Assembly (NCBI RefSeq): GCF_022385335.1
Contig: NZ_CP092431.1
Span: 8,618,001 to 8,682,000 of the forward strand
Origin: Streptomyces deccanensis
GTDB lineage: Bacteria; Actinomycetota; Actinomycetes; Streptomycetales; Streptomycetaceae
Reading direction: 5' to 3'
Length of the DNA: 64,000 bases
This document shows positions 46,633 through 54,430 of the stretch, in pieces. The stretch's first letter is position 1. The number at the start of each line of letters is the position of its first letter. Below the pieces are notes generated by a model. That model had not been told where the DNA came from and did not search any database. It saw only the letters and a list, made by a program, of their open reading frames with translations. The position numbers were made by a program, and so were the translations under genes.

Positions 46633-46985
46633 GACTCCTCCCTGTACGCCGTGTACGCCTCTTCCGCTTCCTTGATCGCCGTCCGGTACCACCCGGACCA
46701 GTTGCCGGCCTTGTCGCCGCCGACCAGGATCACGGCGTTCCGCTCGGGATCGAACACGAACAACAATCTCACCTCGCTGGCTCCGGATGAGCCGGGCCGT
46801 AGCTCCTTGAGGTTCGGCACGGCCGAGCCGGTGATCCGGTCAACGAGAGGGCGCCCCAAGGCGGGGCCTTCGATCTGCAGAACGTTGAATGCCTGCGTGA
46901 TCTGGATCAGCGTGCCCCTGTCGGTTTGACGGAGATGGTGCAACCAGCTTCTTGCTGGTTCCACCACGACAATCTTGAAGGGCAT
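46629..46985 (-). CDS. higB: RelE/HigB-family toxin
   Basis: The 118-residue protein fits the Gp49/HigB branch of RelE-like mRNA interferases: IVVVEPARSWLHHLRQTDRGTLIQI, GRPLVDRITGSAVPNLKELRPG, VRLLFVFDPERNAVILVGGDKAGNW and WYRTAIKEAEEAY. These bind the ribosome and cut mRNA. The ATG lies 9 bases after a 40-bp palindrome. Coupled to the XRE antitoxin by a 4-bp overlap. It may act as a stress or anti-phage module in this accessory region. Confidence 0.88.
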   Translation of the reverse strand: MPFKIVVVEPARSWLHHLRQTDRGTLIQITQAFNVLQIEGPALGRPLVDRITGSAVPNLKELRPGSSGASEVRLLFVFDPERNAVILVGGDKAGNWSGWYRTAIKEAEEAYTAYREES

Positions 46986-46994
46986 ACCACTCTC

Positions 46995-47034
46995 ATTTAT
47001 TACCCCTGCATGATATCATGCAGGGGTAATAAAT
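46995..47034. promoter_or_regulatory. 40-bp perfect palindrome at the HigBA promoter
   Basis: The two 20-base halves (46995-47014 and 47015-47034) are exact complements, centred on TGATATCA within a TGCATGATATCATGCA core. It is AT-rich at both ends (ATTTATTACC/GGTAATAAAT) unlike the surrounding DNA. It is 9 bases upstream of the toxin ATG, where an autoregulatory operator is expected. TAATAAAT next to it could be the -10 box. Confidence 0.75.
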
Positions 47035-47178
47035 TGGAGGTCCTTGGTCGTGCAGTGCACGGCTCCCGGAACCGCGCTCTGGGAGCCGTCGTCCGTGCTC
47101 CGCCATCCCGACGGCCGGACGGGGGATACGGCAGCGCGCCTCGCAGGACGCCGCCCGAAGGCCTGTCTGTGGGAGCCG

Positions 47179-47343
47179 CTACCGGCCTTGTGGATCGTGG
47201 CCGGTCCGACAGTGTGGGCAGCGGCAGGGGGGCCAAGCGAGGGACACCGGCGGGAGTGTGCCCGTGCCGGGGGCGTACGCGGTCGGCTCCGCCACGCCGA
47301 CCCGGCGCCCGTCGCCATCGAGGCGGTAAGTGCTGATGGTCAT
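47179..47343 (-). CDS. Small hypothetical protein with CxCPxC ending
   Basis: A 54-codon ORF begins MTISTYRLDGDGRRV and has PPCRCPHCRTG near its end, a pattern I associate with short conserved Streptomyces proteins found near GntR or HTH regulators. No strong ribosome binding site precedes the ATG. The three closely spaced Cys could bind zinc. It lies between the HigBA palindrome and the GntR gene. Annotation is tentative; it may be a remnant. Confidence 0.4.
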   Translation of the reverse strand: MTISTYRLDGDGRRVGVAEPTAYAPGTGTLPPVSLAWPPCRCPHCRTGHDPQGR

Positions 47344-47562
47344 GCGGGACTTGTCCGGTTCGGGACGGGTTCCGGCGTTCACCGCTCACCCTCGACGTGT
47401 GGCAGGGGAGCGGGCAGCGCCGCATCGGCAGGAGACCGACGGCCCCGGGCCGGGGCATGTCGCGCGTCCGACGGCACGCCTCGTACACCGGGCCCGTGGG
47501 TCTAGGACGTCTGCGACGTTGCCAATATGCGCACCATATGGAACGTATCTAACGTCCTAGTC

Positions 47563-47835
47563 ATGGAAATTGATCGCTTCGATCCGACGCCCATCTACAA
47601 ACAGGTGGCGCGAGTTGTCCGCGCCAAGATCGAGTCCGGCGAACTCCGACCGAGGGACCCGATCCCGTCTGAGTCGAGGATGGTCGCTGACTATGGCGTT
47701 GCCAGGGACACCGCGCGTCAGGCCGTTGCGCTACTGCGCTCCGAAGGATGGGTGATCACGCTTCCGCAGAGAGGAACATTTGTTGCTGAGCAGCCGCCCG
47801 CCAGTGCGCCTGAGAGCAGCAGGTCCGCAGACTGA
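47563..47835 (+). CDS. Short GntR-type winged-helix regulator
   Basis: The 90-residue protein consists of the GntR DNA-binding domain alone (PIYKQVARVVRAKIESGELRPRDPIPSESRMVADYGVARDTARQAVALLRSEGW, then QRGTFV) with a 15-residue tail and no effector domain. Such short GntR proteins are common in Streptomyces accessory DNA. No ribosome binding site is visible and CCTAGTC directly precedes the ATG, so it may be leaderless. Upstream, ATATG-CGCAC-CATAT (47524-47538) could be its own operator. Confidence 0.85.
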   Translation: MEIDRFDPTPIYKQVARVVRAKIESGELRPRDPIPSESRMVADYGVARDTARQAVALLRSEGWVITLPQRGTFVAEQPPASAPESSRSAD

Positions 47836-48264
47836 CGTCCGGTGTACGGCCCGGCCCGCACTGGCGAGACCGTGGGGGAGGGGCCGACGTGGACCTCGGC
47901 GGGACGGCACTCGCCTGGTTCAGATGCGACTGCGGGCACACCAAGGCGGCAGTCGAGTGGAGTTCGCCCCAGGGCCCGGCAGGCTGCCTCGGTCAGCAGC
48001 GGGGGCTTGATGCCGTCCAGCGCCGGACCCGTGGCTGTCATGGCGAGATCACCGGGAGTGGGCGGTCGGCTGGCAGCCTCGGAGAGGACTTCCATCAGCA
48101 GGGTGGATAGGGGTGGGCGAGGCTTCCCGCCGGCGATCCGGGGTTGGACGCGGGTCGCTTCCGGGGTGAGCTGCTGGTGACGTTGGGCTTTGCCTGCCGC
48201 AGCGCCGTGGTGTGCTCGGCCCGTCGGCAGAGTGCTTGAGGCAGGCGCACAGACATTCCGGCAG
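47836..48264. other. Region without a supported gene
   Basis: ORFs on both strands are present but none has a ribosome binding site with a recognisable product. A GTG at 47889 opens a frame with WFRCDCGHTKAAVEW that could be a decayed zinc-binding protein, and the minus strand from about 48090 has coding-like LMEVLSEAASRPPTPGDLA. I see no complete gene. Confidence 0.4.
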
Positions 48265-48290
48265 GCCCCTGACGCAAAGGCGTCAGGGGC
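48265..48290 (-). terminator. Terminator after the SAM methyltransferase gene
   Basis: GCCCCTGACGC and its exact complement form an 11-bp stem with an AAAG loop, 36 bases after the methyltransferase stop. Confidence 0.7.
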
Positions 48291-48325
48291 GCTGGCGTAC
48301 AGGGCCCCGTGGAAGGCAAACGCGA

Positions 48326-48955
48326 TCAGTGAGCCATCGCGCGGACAAGCATCGTGCCCGCGGCCATGCCCTCTGGCGGCTCAATCAGCGACACGGTTAC
48401 GTCAGAGAAGCCGTGCCCCGTCAGGATGCGCCTCCACTCCTCCGGTGTACGGTCCTGCCGCAGCCCGGATCTGGCCGCCTGGGATCCCTGGCTGCCTGGA
48501 GGCAGGTGCGAGAACGCCAGGACTCCGCCCGCCGCCATTTGCGAGCGGATCAGCGGGACCAGGGTGTCCGGATCGACGAACCACACGGCACCGAAGATCG
48601 ACAGCACGACATCGAATGTCTCGTCCGTCTGGCTCAGGAACTCAGTCGCCTCCGCTGCACGGAACTCAAGGCCTGGCAGGCTGCTCCATCGCTCCCGCGC
48701 AACCGTTTCACGGAGGGGAGCGACGTCCACCCCTAGACCTGTTGCGCCGAGCGTGACCAGGTGCGCGAGATTACTGCCACTCCCTGAGCCGAGTTCCAGC
48801 ACCCGGCGTCCGGCCACGGGCCCCAGCACGTTCTCGTCCGGTCCGTGATCGGTGTACTGAGTCCAGTTCAGCCAGGTCGTCTCGCCCCTGGCGTTGACGG
48901 TCCTTCGTGGCTTGCTCTCGACCGCGTACCTGTCCCAGGACTCAGCCAATGACAT
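48326..48955 (-). CDS. Class I SAM-dependent methyltransferase
   Basis: The 209-residue protein has motif I VLELGSGSGSNLAHL near residue 52, the acidic strand GLGVDVAP and FDVVLSIFGAVWFVDPDTLVPL. It begins with a helix (SWDRYAVES) and a YTDHGPDENVLGPV segment like small-molecule or peptide methyltransferases. GGAAGGA precedes the ATG at 48955. It follows the GRDP-like gene on the same strand by 74 bp, so it could modify that product or act on a shared pathway. Substrate unknown. Confidence 0.85.
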   Translation of the reverse strand: MSLAESWDRYAVESKPRRTVNARGETTWLNWTQYTDHGPDENVLGPVAGRRVLELGSGSGSNLAHLVTLGATGLGVDVAPLRETVARERWSSLPGLEFRAAEATEFLSQTDETFDVVLSIFGAVWFVDPDTLVPLIRSQMAAGGVLAFSHLPPGSQGSQAARSGLRQDRTPEEWRRILTGHGFSDVTVSLIEPPEGMAAGTMLVRAMAH

Positions 48956-49029
48956 GCGTGATCCTTCCCGGTGAGCGGGGCCCACGCCCAACGTACGGCA
49001 GCGGGCCCCAACTCACTCACGAGCGGCTG

Positions 49030-49533
49030 CTACTTGGGCGAATCGTGGCATCCGGCGTGGCACTGGTTGCAGTCGGCCGAGTCAGCCATGCCCCACAGGT
49101 CCGCGTCGATCTCGAACCCGGCCGCCTTGATGGCCTTGATCGTCTGCTCCAGAACGAGCGGGCCGCCGCCGCCCTTGCGGTCGTGCCCGTCCTGCTTCGC
49201 CTCGTCGTCGCTGACGCACTGGACACCGGCCGTCGATCCCGGGAGCTCCGGCACGTGGTGGATGTACCGGCCGAAGTGCCGGCTGGTGAAGTGGTGGTAC
49301 GGGATCGAGTCGAGCATGAACGAGTGCCATGCCTCGTCCACCTGCTTGGACGGGCTCATGAGAAGGTCCGGGTTCTCGCCGCACGTGACCAGGTAGGCGA
49401 TGGCCTGTCCGAACTTGGTCTCTGCGAGTTCGCGCGTGTTCTCCGGGTTGCGGAGGAGGAGGGCTACCTCCCGTTCCCACACGTCAGGTGTGACGTACGC
49501 CTTCGGGTCGCGGATCACTACTGCCGTACTCAT
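49030..49533 (-). CDS. GRDP-like protein with Cys-rich C-terminal tail
   Basis: The 167-residue protein has a region resembling the glycine-rich-domain-containing protein family (KQVDEAWHSFMLDSIPYHHFTSRHFGRYIHHVP), followed by a Gly-rich break. It ends DLWGMADSADCNQCHAGCHDSPK, with three Cys and two His in 13 residues. The tail could bind metal or be a modified peptide region. GGAGG lies before the ATG. It is divergent from the HTH gene at 49731 and shares strand with the methyltransferase. Whether the tail is a substrate for modification is speculation. Confidence 0.7.
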   Translation of the reverse strand: MSTAVVIRDPKAYVTPDVWEREVALLLRNPENTRELAETKFGQAIAYLVTCGENPDLLMSPSKQVDEAWHSFMLDSIPYHHFTSRHFGRYIHHVPELPGSTAGVQCVSDDEAKQDGHDRKGGGGPLVLEQTIKAIKAAGFEIDADLWGMADSADCNQCHAGCHDSPK

Positions 49534-49592
49534 GCTGGTTTGCCTCCACGTAGTTGGGGGTCCGTGGTGCTCAGGTCATGCCACCCGTGCGG

Positions 49593-49609
49593 ATGGTCAT
49601 GACGACCAT
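49593..49609. promoter_or_regulatory. Inverted repeat ATGGTC-N5-GACCAT
   Basis: A perfect 6-bp-arm repeat lies in the 197-bp divergent gap between the GRDP-like gene and the HTH gene, a plausible operator for the HTH protein. Confidence 0.4.
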
Positions 49610-49730
49610 GTTCCGGATCGGCCTTGCCCATTGCGGCGACGTTCGAGGCGTCTCTCGGGCGTCGTGTCGGCGTCACCCGGAGGGCGTCAAAGCGATGTCA
49701 TTAGGGGTGTGGCATGGCTACCCTCGGATC

Positions 49731-50510
49731 ATGACGACTACGGCCGAGCGTGCGCGAGTCCCCAACGACGTGCTGACCTCCGTACGCAAGTCGATGAACT
49801 TGAGCCAAGACGAGTTCGCCCGAGGTTTACGTGACGCAGGCGAGGCGTTGGGGGAACCGAACGACGCCTCCAAGCGACTCGTGCAACGCTGGGAGTCCGG
49901 GGAGACCAGGACATGCCGCCCGTTGTATGCGCGGGCACTGAAGCGGTTCACCGGGCGCGCCCCTGAGTCACTGGGGTTCGCCATTCCAATGGCACGCGTC
50001 CAATCAGACGGCACAGGAGGCCACGACATGCAAGCTGGGGAAGCCGGCACAGCGGATGCTGTCGCGAGCCTGGAACCAGAGCCAGAGTCGCAGAGTGACT
50101 ACGCAGGGATCTGGCTGTCCCGGTACGAGTTCTACTCGTCCAGCCGTGACGAAACGTACGACTGCAAGCATCACATCGTGATCGTCCAGCATGGCAACCG
50201 GCTGACAGCACAGAGCCTGCCCGGTGCGTCAACCAACCCTGACAGCCCGTTGTCTCTGGACCTCACCGTTGATCGAAATGTAGTCACTGGTACGTGGATC
50301 GAGCAGACGGCTGCCGACGGGTACTACCAGGGCGCCCGGTATCACGGTGCGATTCAGCTACTCGTCGAGCCGACGGGCCGACGTATGGCGGGCAAGTGGG
50401 TCGGGTTCGGCAAGGACTTCGACGTGAACACGGGCCCGTGGGAGCTGCGCCTCCTCGACCGGTCGACTGGCCGCGCGAGCATCGAGCGGTATTCGACCAC
50501 GCCGGAGTGA
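49731..50510 (+). CDS. HTH protein with C-terminal beta-rich domain
   Basis: The 259-residue protein has an XRE-like HTH at about 10-70 (VRKSMNLSQDEFARGLRDAGEALG, RLVQRWESGE). A 120-residue C-terminal domain follows (YAGIWLSRYEFYSSSRDETYDCKHHIVIVQHGNRLTAQSL, GTWIEQTAADGYYQGARYHGAIQLL) that looks like a small beta-barrel sensor. A TACCCT -10-like box 6 bases before the ATG suggests leaderless translation. It may regulate itself and the divergent GRDP-like gene. Confidence 0.8.
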   Translation: MTTTAERARVPNDVLTSVRKSMNLSQDEFARGLRDAGEALGEPNDASKRLVQRWESGETRTCRPLYARALKRFTGRAPESLGFAIPMARVQSDGTGGHDMQAGEAGTADAVASLEPEPESQSDYAGIWLSRYEFYSSSRDETYDCKHHIVIVQHGNRLTAQSLPGASTNPDSPLSLDLTVDRNVVTGTWIEQTAADGYYQGARYHGAIQLLVEPTGRRMAGKWVGFGKDFDVNTGPWELRLLDRSTGRASIERYSTTPE

Positions 50511-50525
50511 GAGATCGGGGCGCTC

Positions 50526-50705
50526 CCCTCACAGGACAACAGTCCAAGATCAGCCGTCTCGAATCCGGCCAGTCAGCACCACGCGTGGGGGACGTACGTA
50601 TCCTCCTGGTCCTCTACCAGGTCGAGGACCCCGAACGACGGTCCCAGCTTGAGTACTTGGCGCGCCAGAGCAACAAGCGTGGGTGGCATGAGCCGCCCCA
50701 GCCCT
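50526..50705 (+). pseudogene. Fragment of an XRE/DUF5753-type regulator
   Basis: The plus frame reads GQQSKISRLESGQSAPRVGD, then LVLYQVEDPERRSQLEYLARQSNKRGW. This is the recognition helix and linker of Streptomyces HTH-DUF5753 regulators. The first part of the HTH and the whole DUF5753 domain are missing, no start codon or ribosome binding site is present, and coding signal stops near 50705. It is a remnant of a lost regulator; many intact ones are partnered with small DUF397 proteins, none of which is seen here. Confidence 0.7.
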
Positions 50706-50912
50706 CTTCGCGGTCGGGCGGGAGAGATGGGCGCGGTTCGTGCGGTTCTCGTCGGGCACTGAGCGGTGTGTGCCGCCCGCCGACTCCGGGATACGGGCAG
50801 GGCGGGCGGGACACCGCGTAGGCGCCGCCGAAGCCATCGGAGTTCGAGCCCCTCCACCTTGCGACGGTCACCTGACTGTGGCCGCACCTGTGGGAGGAGG
50901 CGTACGACGAAG

Positions 50913-52034
50913 TCAGCCTTGATGGCAGCGATCTTGAAGCTCGGAGATGACGGCTCTCTCGCGTGCGTTGACGTCACCATCCACAGCGGCCACCCGGTTG
51001 GCCACGTCGAGGAGGTCGCTCAGATCGCCTGACTCGGCGTCCAGGCGTCGCCACACCTCGGCGGGGTCGATGTCGACAAGGCGAGCGAGTTGCTCGTCGA
51101 CGACCTGATGCTGCTCCCGGACCAGCCTCACCAGATGGCGCATCAACAGCGCCTCATCGTCGGCGATCTTGCGGTTCGCCCTGATGACGAGCCACGCGAC
51201 CCACAACATTGACTCCGGGTGCCGAGTCCGCTTGCTCAGCCCTTCGGCAACTTCGATCACCCGAGCCTCGTTCCGGAAGACGGCTCGCGCGTGCCGCCCC
51301 GTGACCAGCGTGGTGTAGCGGTTCAACATCACCGCGAGAGGAACGCCGACCAGAGGGATACCGATCTTGATGACGTTCTTCTGCAGTAGGTGCTTCCCGA
51401 CGACTGGGAGCGCCTTCGCGGCGTTGAGTACCTCTCCAGAGTAGAAGCGCTTGATCAGCGGCCGCACGACGGCCGGGACCGCCTTGGCCACACCTTCCCG
51501 GACCGCTTCCCCGCTCTTGATCGTGAAGGCTACTCGGATGAGCTTCCACATGTCATCGGGGTCGGACAGGTCGAGCGGGACCCGGTAGAGGACGGCGATG
51601 TCGTAGGCCAGGCGGAGCTGGAGCCGGGTGATGAACACGACGTCGACCATCAGGGTCGCGACGGCGGCTGGGACAGTCGCCGGCGAGGCACCGCCAAGGC
51701 TTCCGAGAGTGGCGATGACGGTCGCCGTGTAGGCCCCGGCGGAGAGACCGCCTTCGAGCGCGGCGTACCGGGCCGCCATCTTGATCCGCTGATCGACGAT
51801 GGCATCCGGGGGTACGCCTTCATATCGCTCCTGGAAGTACTGCCAATCGACCTTTGCGGTGTAGGAACTCATGGCCTGAGCACAGAGCTTGGTGAACCAG
51901 TTGCCCGACTTGATGTCATCTGCGCTCAGGCCCTTGACGAACTCGCGTACTTCAGAACGCTCTTGCTCGACAGCCTCGTGGTCGGCACCGGTATCGGCGT
52001 CTCCATCACCAGCGTCGATCACAGCTTCGGTCAT
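50913..52034 (-). CDS. EcsC-like protein with C-terminal TerB-like domain
   Basis: The 373-residue protein has an N-terminal EcsC-like helical part (VDVVFITRLQLRLAYDIAVLYRVPLD, ALPVVGKHLLQKNVIKIGIPLVGVPLAVMLNRYTT). A TerB-like region at about 265-373 follows (ESMLWVAWLVIRANRKIADDEALLMRHLV, ANRVAAVDGDVNARERAVISEL), which in other proteins senses stress at membranes. The ATG at 52034 follows GGGAGAA by 6 bases. It is the last gene of the minus-strand block with the CoiA-like, methylase and helicase genes. TerB and EcsC fusions sit in several defence-linked neighbourhoods; the role here is inferred from context. Confidence 0.75.
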   Translation of the reverse strand: MTEAVIDAGDGDADTGADHEAVEQERSEVREFVKGLSADDIKSGNWFTKLCAQAMSSYTAKVDWQYFQERYEGVPPDAIVDQRIKMAARYAALEGGLSAGAYTATVIATLGSLGGASPATVPAAVATLMVDVVFITRLQLRLAYDIAVLYRVPLDLSDPDDMWKLIRVAFTIKSGEAVREGVAKAVPAVVRPLIKRFYSGEVLNAAKALPVVGKHLLQKNVIKIGIPLVGVPLAVMLNRYTTLVTGRHARAVFRNEARVIEVAEGLSKRTRHPESMLWVAWLVIRANRKIADDEALLMRHLVRLVREQHQVVDEQLARLVDIDPAEVWRRLDAESGDLSDLLDVANRVAAVDGDVNARERAVISELQDRCHQG

Positions 52035-52117
52035 GGTGGGTTCTCCCAGGTTCGTATCCGTCGGAGCGGCGGTCTCTGTGGGGGCGATGTGTCGTGCGGA
52101 GGCGTGAGGCGGAGGCG

Positions 52118-54337
52118 TCACCGTAGTTCGGAGTGCCGACGCAGTGCCATGCGCCAGTGCATGAACAGGGCGTCGGGTGGGGGAGCGATCCGGTCCAGGT
52201 TGAAGAGGATCTGCAGGTAGAGCGGATGCGGTCGATCGCCTCCGTGCGCGGTGACCAGTGCGGAGAGTGGAGGTCTCTCGTCCGGTGTCTCGCGGTCCGC
52301 CTCGACCAGGACGGCGGTCTTGTCGTCGGGGTGGAGGGCCGCGAGGGGCGATCCGATCCGCAGGGCCAGTTCGCCCCATGTCGTTGTACGCCCTTCACGC
52401 GCGGCTTGCCGCAGTGCGACGCGGACGGCGACGGCATGGCCGCGTATCTGCGGCAGCGTGAGGCGGTCAGCCATCCGTTCCAGGTGCTGTCGCCAGCGCG
52501 CGATGTCGCGACGTTCCTCCGCCGCCAGATCGTCTCCGAGCTCTACGGCGAGTTCCTCGGCACTCCGGACCGCACGGCGCAACTGGTCCGGAAGGAGATC
52601 GTCTCCGTCTCGGTTGATCGTGTCGATGAGCGCTGACAGGCGCTCCCAGGTCTCGTACAACTCGTCGGCGCGCCGGTCCACCAGCCAGTCCGTATGGTCC
52701 CGCAGGGTCTCCTGGTCATCGGTCGACTGCGCTGCCCGTTCCGCCAGGAACAGGTTCTGTTCGAAGGTATCGAGGTCACCGGCCTGCCGTGCCTCCTGAG
52801 CCACGTCAAGCAGAGCGTCGAAGGCGGCGCGGCGTCGGGCGGCGACGGAATCGGTCCGCTTTCCTCCGACACGGCCCGGCGGCTCCCGGCGGGTTTCCGG
52901 ACGGGGAAGCGATGGTGGGTTCGCCTGGCCGCTTCTGCAGTACGCCGCGTGGACGCGGCCACGCTCGCGGTTCCAGATGTCGAGCAACTTGGCGTCGGAG
53001 AACCCCTTCGTCCAGCCGAGTCCGTGCAGTATCTCTCCGAAAAACGGGGCTGGGCCGCCGTCGCGACCCTTGATGAGGGCTGACAGAACGGGCTTGCCGG
53101 GTGTCCAGGGCTGCTCGACCTGGAGGAGCAGGTCCCGCCACCGCGCTACGGAGAGTGTGTGGACGGGGAGGGACGCTCCCCTGCAGAGGGTTGCCATCGT
53201 CACGATGTTCTTGCTCCGCGCCGTGTTCTCCAGCGTCTTGCGGAAAGAGGTGACGAGGTCGGCGTCAGGGAGAGAGCGCTGTTCTTCGGGTGACGGATCG
53301 TGAGTGTCGGACGAGGGGGCGGCGCTGTCCGTGGTCCGGTCGGGAGTGTCGGTCTGGATGCGCTGCAGTGCACTGGCCTCGATCAGCCATGTGCCGTCAC
53401 CGTCGAGGGAGAGAGTGGCGTCCATGGGCAGGTACGCGGACTGAGCGTCGGGTGCGTCCGCGTTGACAGGTAGCGCCAGGCGGGCGTTGACGCGAACGGA
53501 CACATCGAACCAGAGGTGGGTGCCGGTGACGTGGGACAGCGTGGCATCGGTGATGAGGACCGAGGCCGGGGTGAGCGGCAGGCAGGACGGGGGAGTGTCG
53601 GCCTGTGTGGTGGCGGCATGACGCGGAACGATGCCGTCGGGTGTGTGGAGGAGACTCGGCGTGACGATGCCTTCACGTTCGAGTGTGCATTCCGAGAGGG
53701 AGGTCCAATCGACGGGCCGGTCCGGGAACTGGGTTCCGATCTCCACCTCGCGGGTCGCCCCGGCGGACCGGCACTGCACGCGGAGGGCGTACCCCTGCCG
53801 CTCGACCTGCCAGTTGGCGAGGAGGCTGTCCGGCCCGAACAGCCAGTCGAGTCCCGTGTACCTGGCTCGCAGCTCTGCGTCTGCTTCCTCCCACTCCCGC
53901 TTCGACCGCCGGGCGAGCTGGACGCGTATGAGCCGACGCCCGGCCTCGCACGACACGTCGACGACATCGCGGACCTGGTGCCCCTTGGGCCGGTATGCGG
54001 GCTGATCCGCCCGCTGCCTCTGCCGCTTCAGCCAGTCGGCGACGGCTCGCCCGATGTACAAGTGGTCGGCGCTGCTCTCGTCGCCCTCCGTACGACGGCA
54101 GTTGGCTGCATCGGACACGTGGGCGAAGTGGCACTTCCGGTCCCGGTACTGCTTGGGTGCCAGCTTCTTGCCGCATCCGCCGAGGAGCGTGCCGCAGAAG
54201 AAGGTGCGCTCAGGATGGTTTCGTATGAACGTGCCGAAGTCGTCGGCGTCCATGGGGAGAAACACCGGCAGGTCCGAGCCGACGTGTCCGAACACGGCGG
54301 TCTGAACCTTGCGGGTGTCTTCCTGTGAGAACGGCAT
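52118..54337 (-). CDS. CoiA-like nuclease-domain protein
   Basis: The 739-residue protein starts with a CoiA-like region: a zinc-type FFCGTLLGGCGKKL (about 46-60), HFAHVSDAANC (about 70) and the start of a PD-(D/E)XK fold (VRDVVDVSCEAGRRLIRVQLARRSKREWEEADAELRARY, then GLDWLFG). The usual E-x-Q reads V-x-L, so nuclease activity is uncertain. The middle and C-terminal parts are unrecognised; a helical section (about 525-650) with KTLENTARSKNIVTMATLCRG before it suggests a regulatory or binding role. The ATG follows GGAG by 5 bases. A 13-bp hairpin lies just upstream, so it may be transcribed apart from the methylase gene. Confidence 0.72.
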   Translation of the reverse strand: MPFSQEDTRKVQTAVFGHVGSDLPVFLPMDADDFGTFIRNHPERTFFCGTLLGGCGKKLAPKQYRDRKCHFAHVSDAANCRRTEGDESSADHLYIGRAVADWLKRQRQRADQPAYRPKGHQVRDVVDVSCEAGRRLIRVQLARRSKREWEEADAELRARYTGLDWLFGPDSLLANWQVERQGYALRVQCRSAGATREVEIGTQFPDRPVDWTSLSECTLEREGIVTPSLLHTPDGIVPRHAATTQADTPPSCLPLTPASVLITDATLSHVTGTHLWFDVSVRVNARLALPVNADAPDAQSAYLPMDATLSLDGDGTWLIEASALQRIQTDTPDRTTDSAAPSSDTHDPSPEEQRSLPDADLVTSFRKTLENTARSKNIVTMATLCRGASLPVHTLSVARWRDLLLQVEQPWTPGKPVLSALIKGRDGGPAPFFGEILHGLGWTKGFSDAKLLDIWNRERGRVHAAYCRSGQANPPSLPRPETRREPPGRVGGKRTDSVAARRRAAFDALLDVAQEARQAGDLDTFEQNLFLAERAAQSTDDQETLRDHTDWLVDRRADELYETWERLSALIDTINRDGDDLLPDQLRRAVRSAEELAVELGDDLAAEERRDIARWRQHLERMADRLTLPQIRGHAVAVRVALRQAAREGRTTTWGELALRIGSPLAALHPDDKTAVLVEADRETPDERPPLSALVTAHGGDRPHPLYLQILFNLDRIAPPPDALFMHWRMALRRHSELR

Positions 54338-54392
54338 GGGGGCTCCGGGCGGAACGGGGCGGGGGTGTGGCGAAGCGGTTAGGGGTGCGGCG

Positions 54393-54425
54393 GGTTGGTG
54401 GGCCGAGTAGTCCGGCCCACCAACC
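54393..54425 (-). terminator. Hairpin between methylase and CoiA-like genes
   Basis: GGTTGGTGGGCCG and its exact complement form a 13-bp stem with a 7-base loop, six bases after the methylase stop. It may end the helicase-methylase transcript. Confidence 0.75.
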
Positions 54426-54430
54426 GATCG

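Noticed and set aside
47044..47505. Plus-strand ORF of 153 codons with GGAGG before a TTG
   Set aside because: The product has no recognisable motif, and the GGAGG belongs to the sequence flanking the palindrome. The opposite strand (47179-47343) has a more protein-like product.
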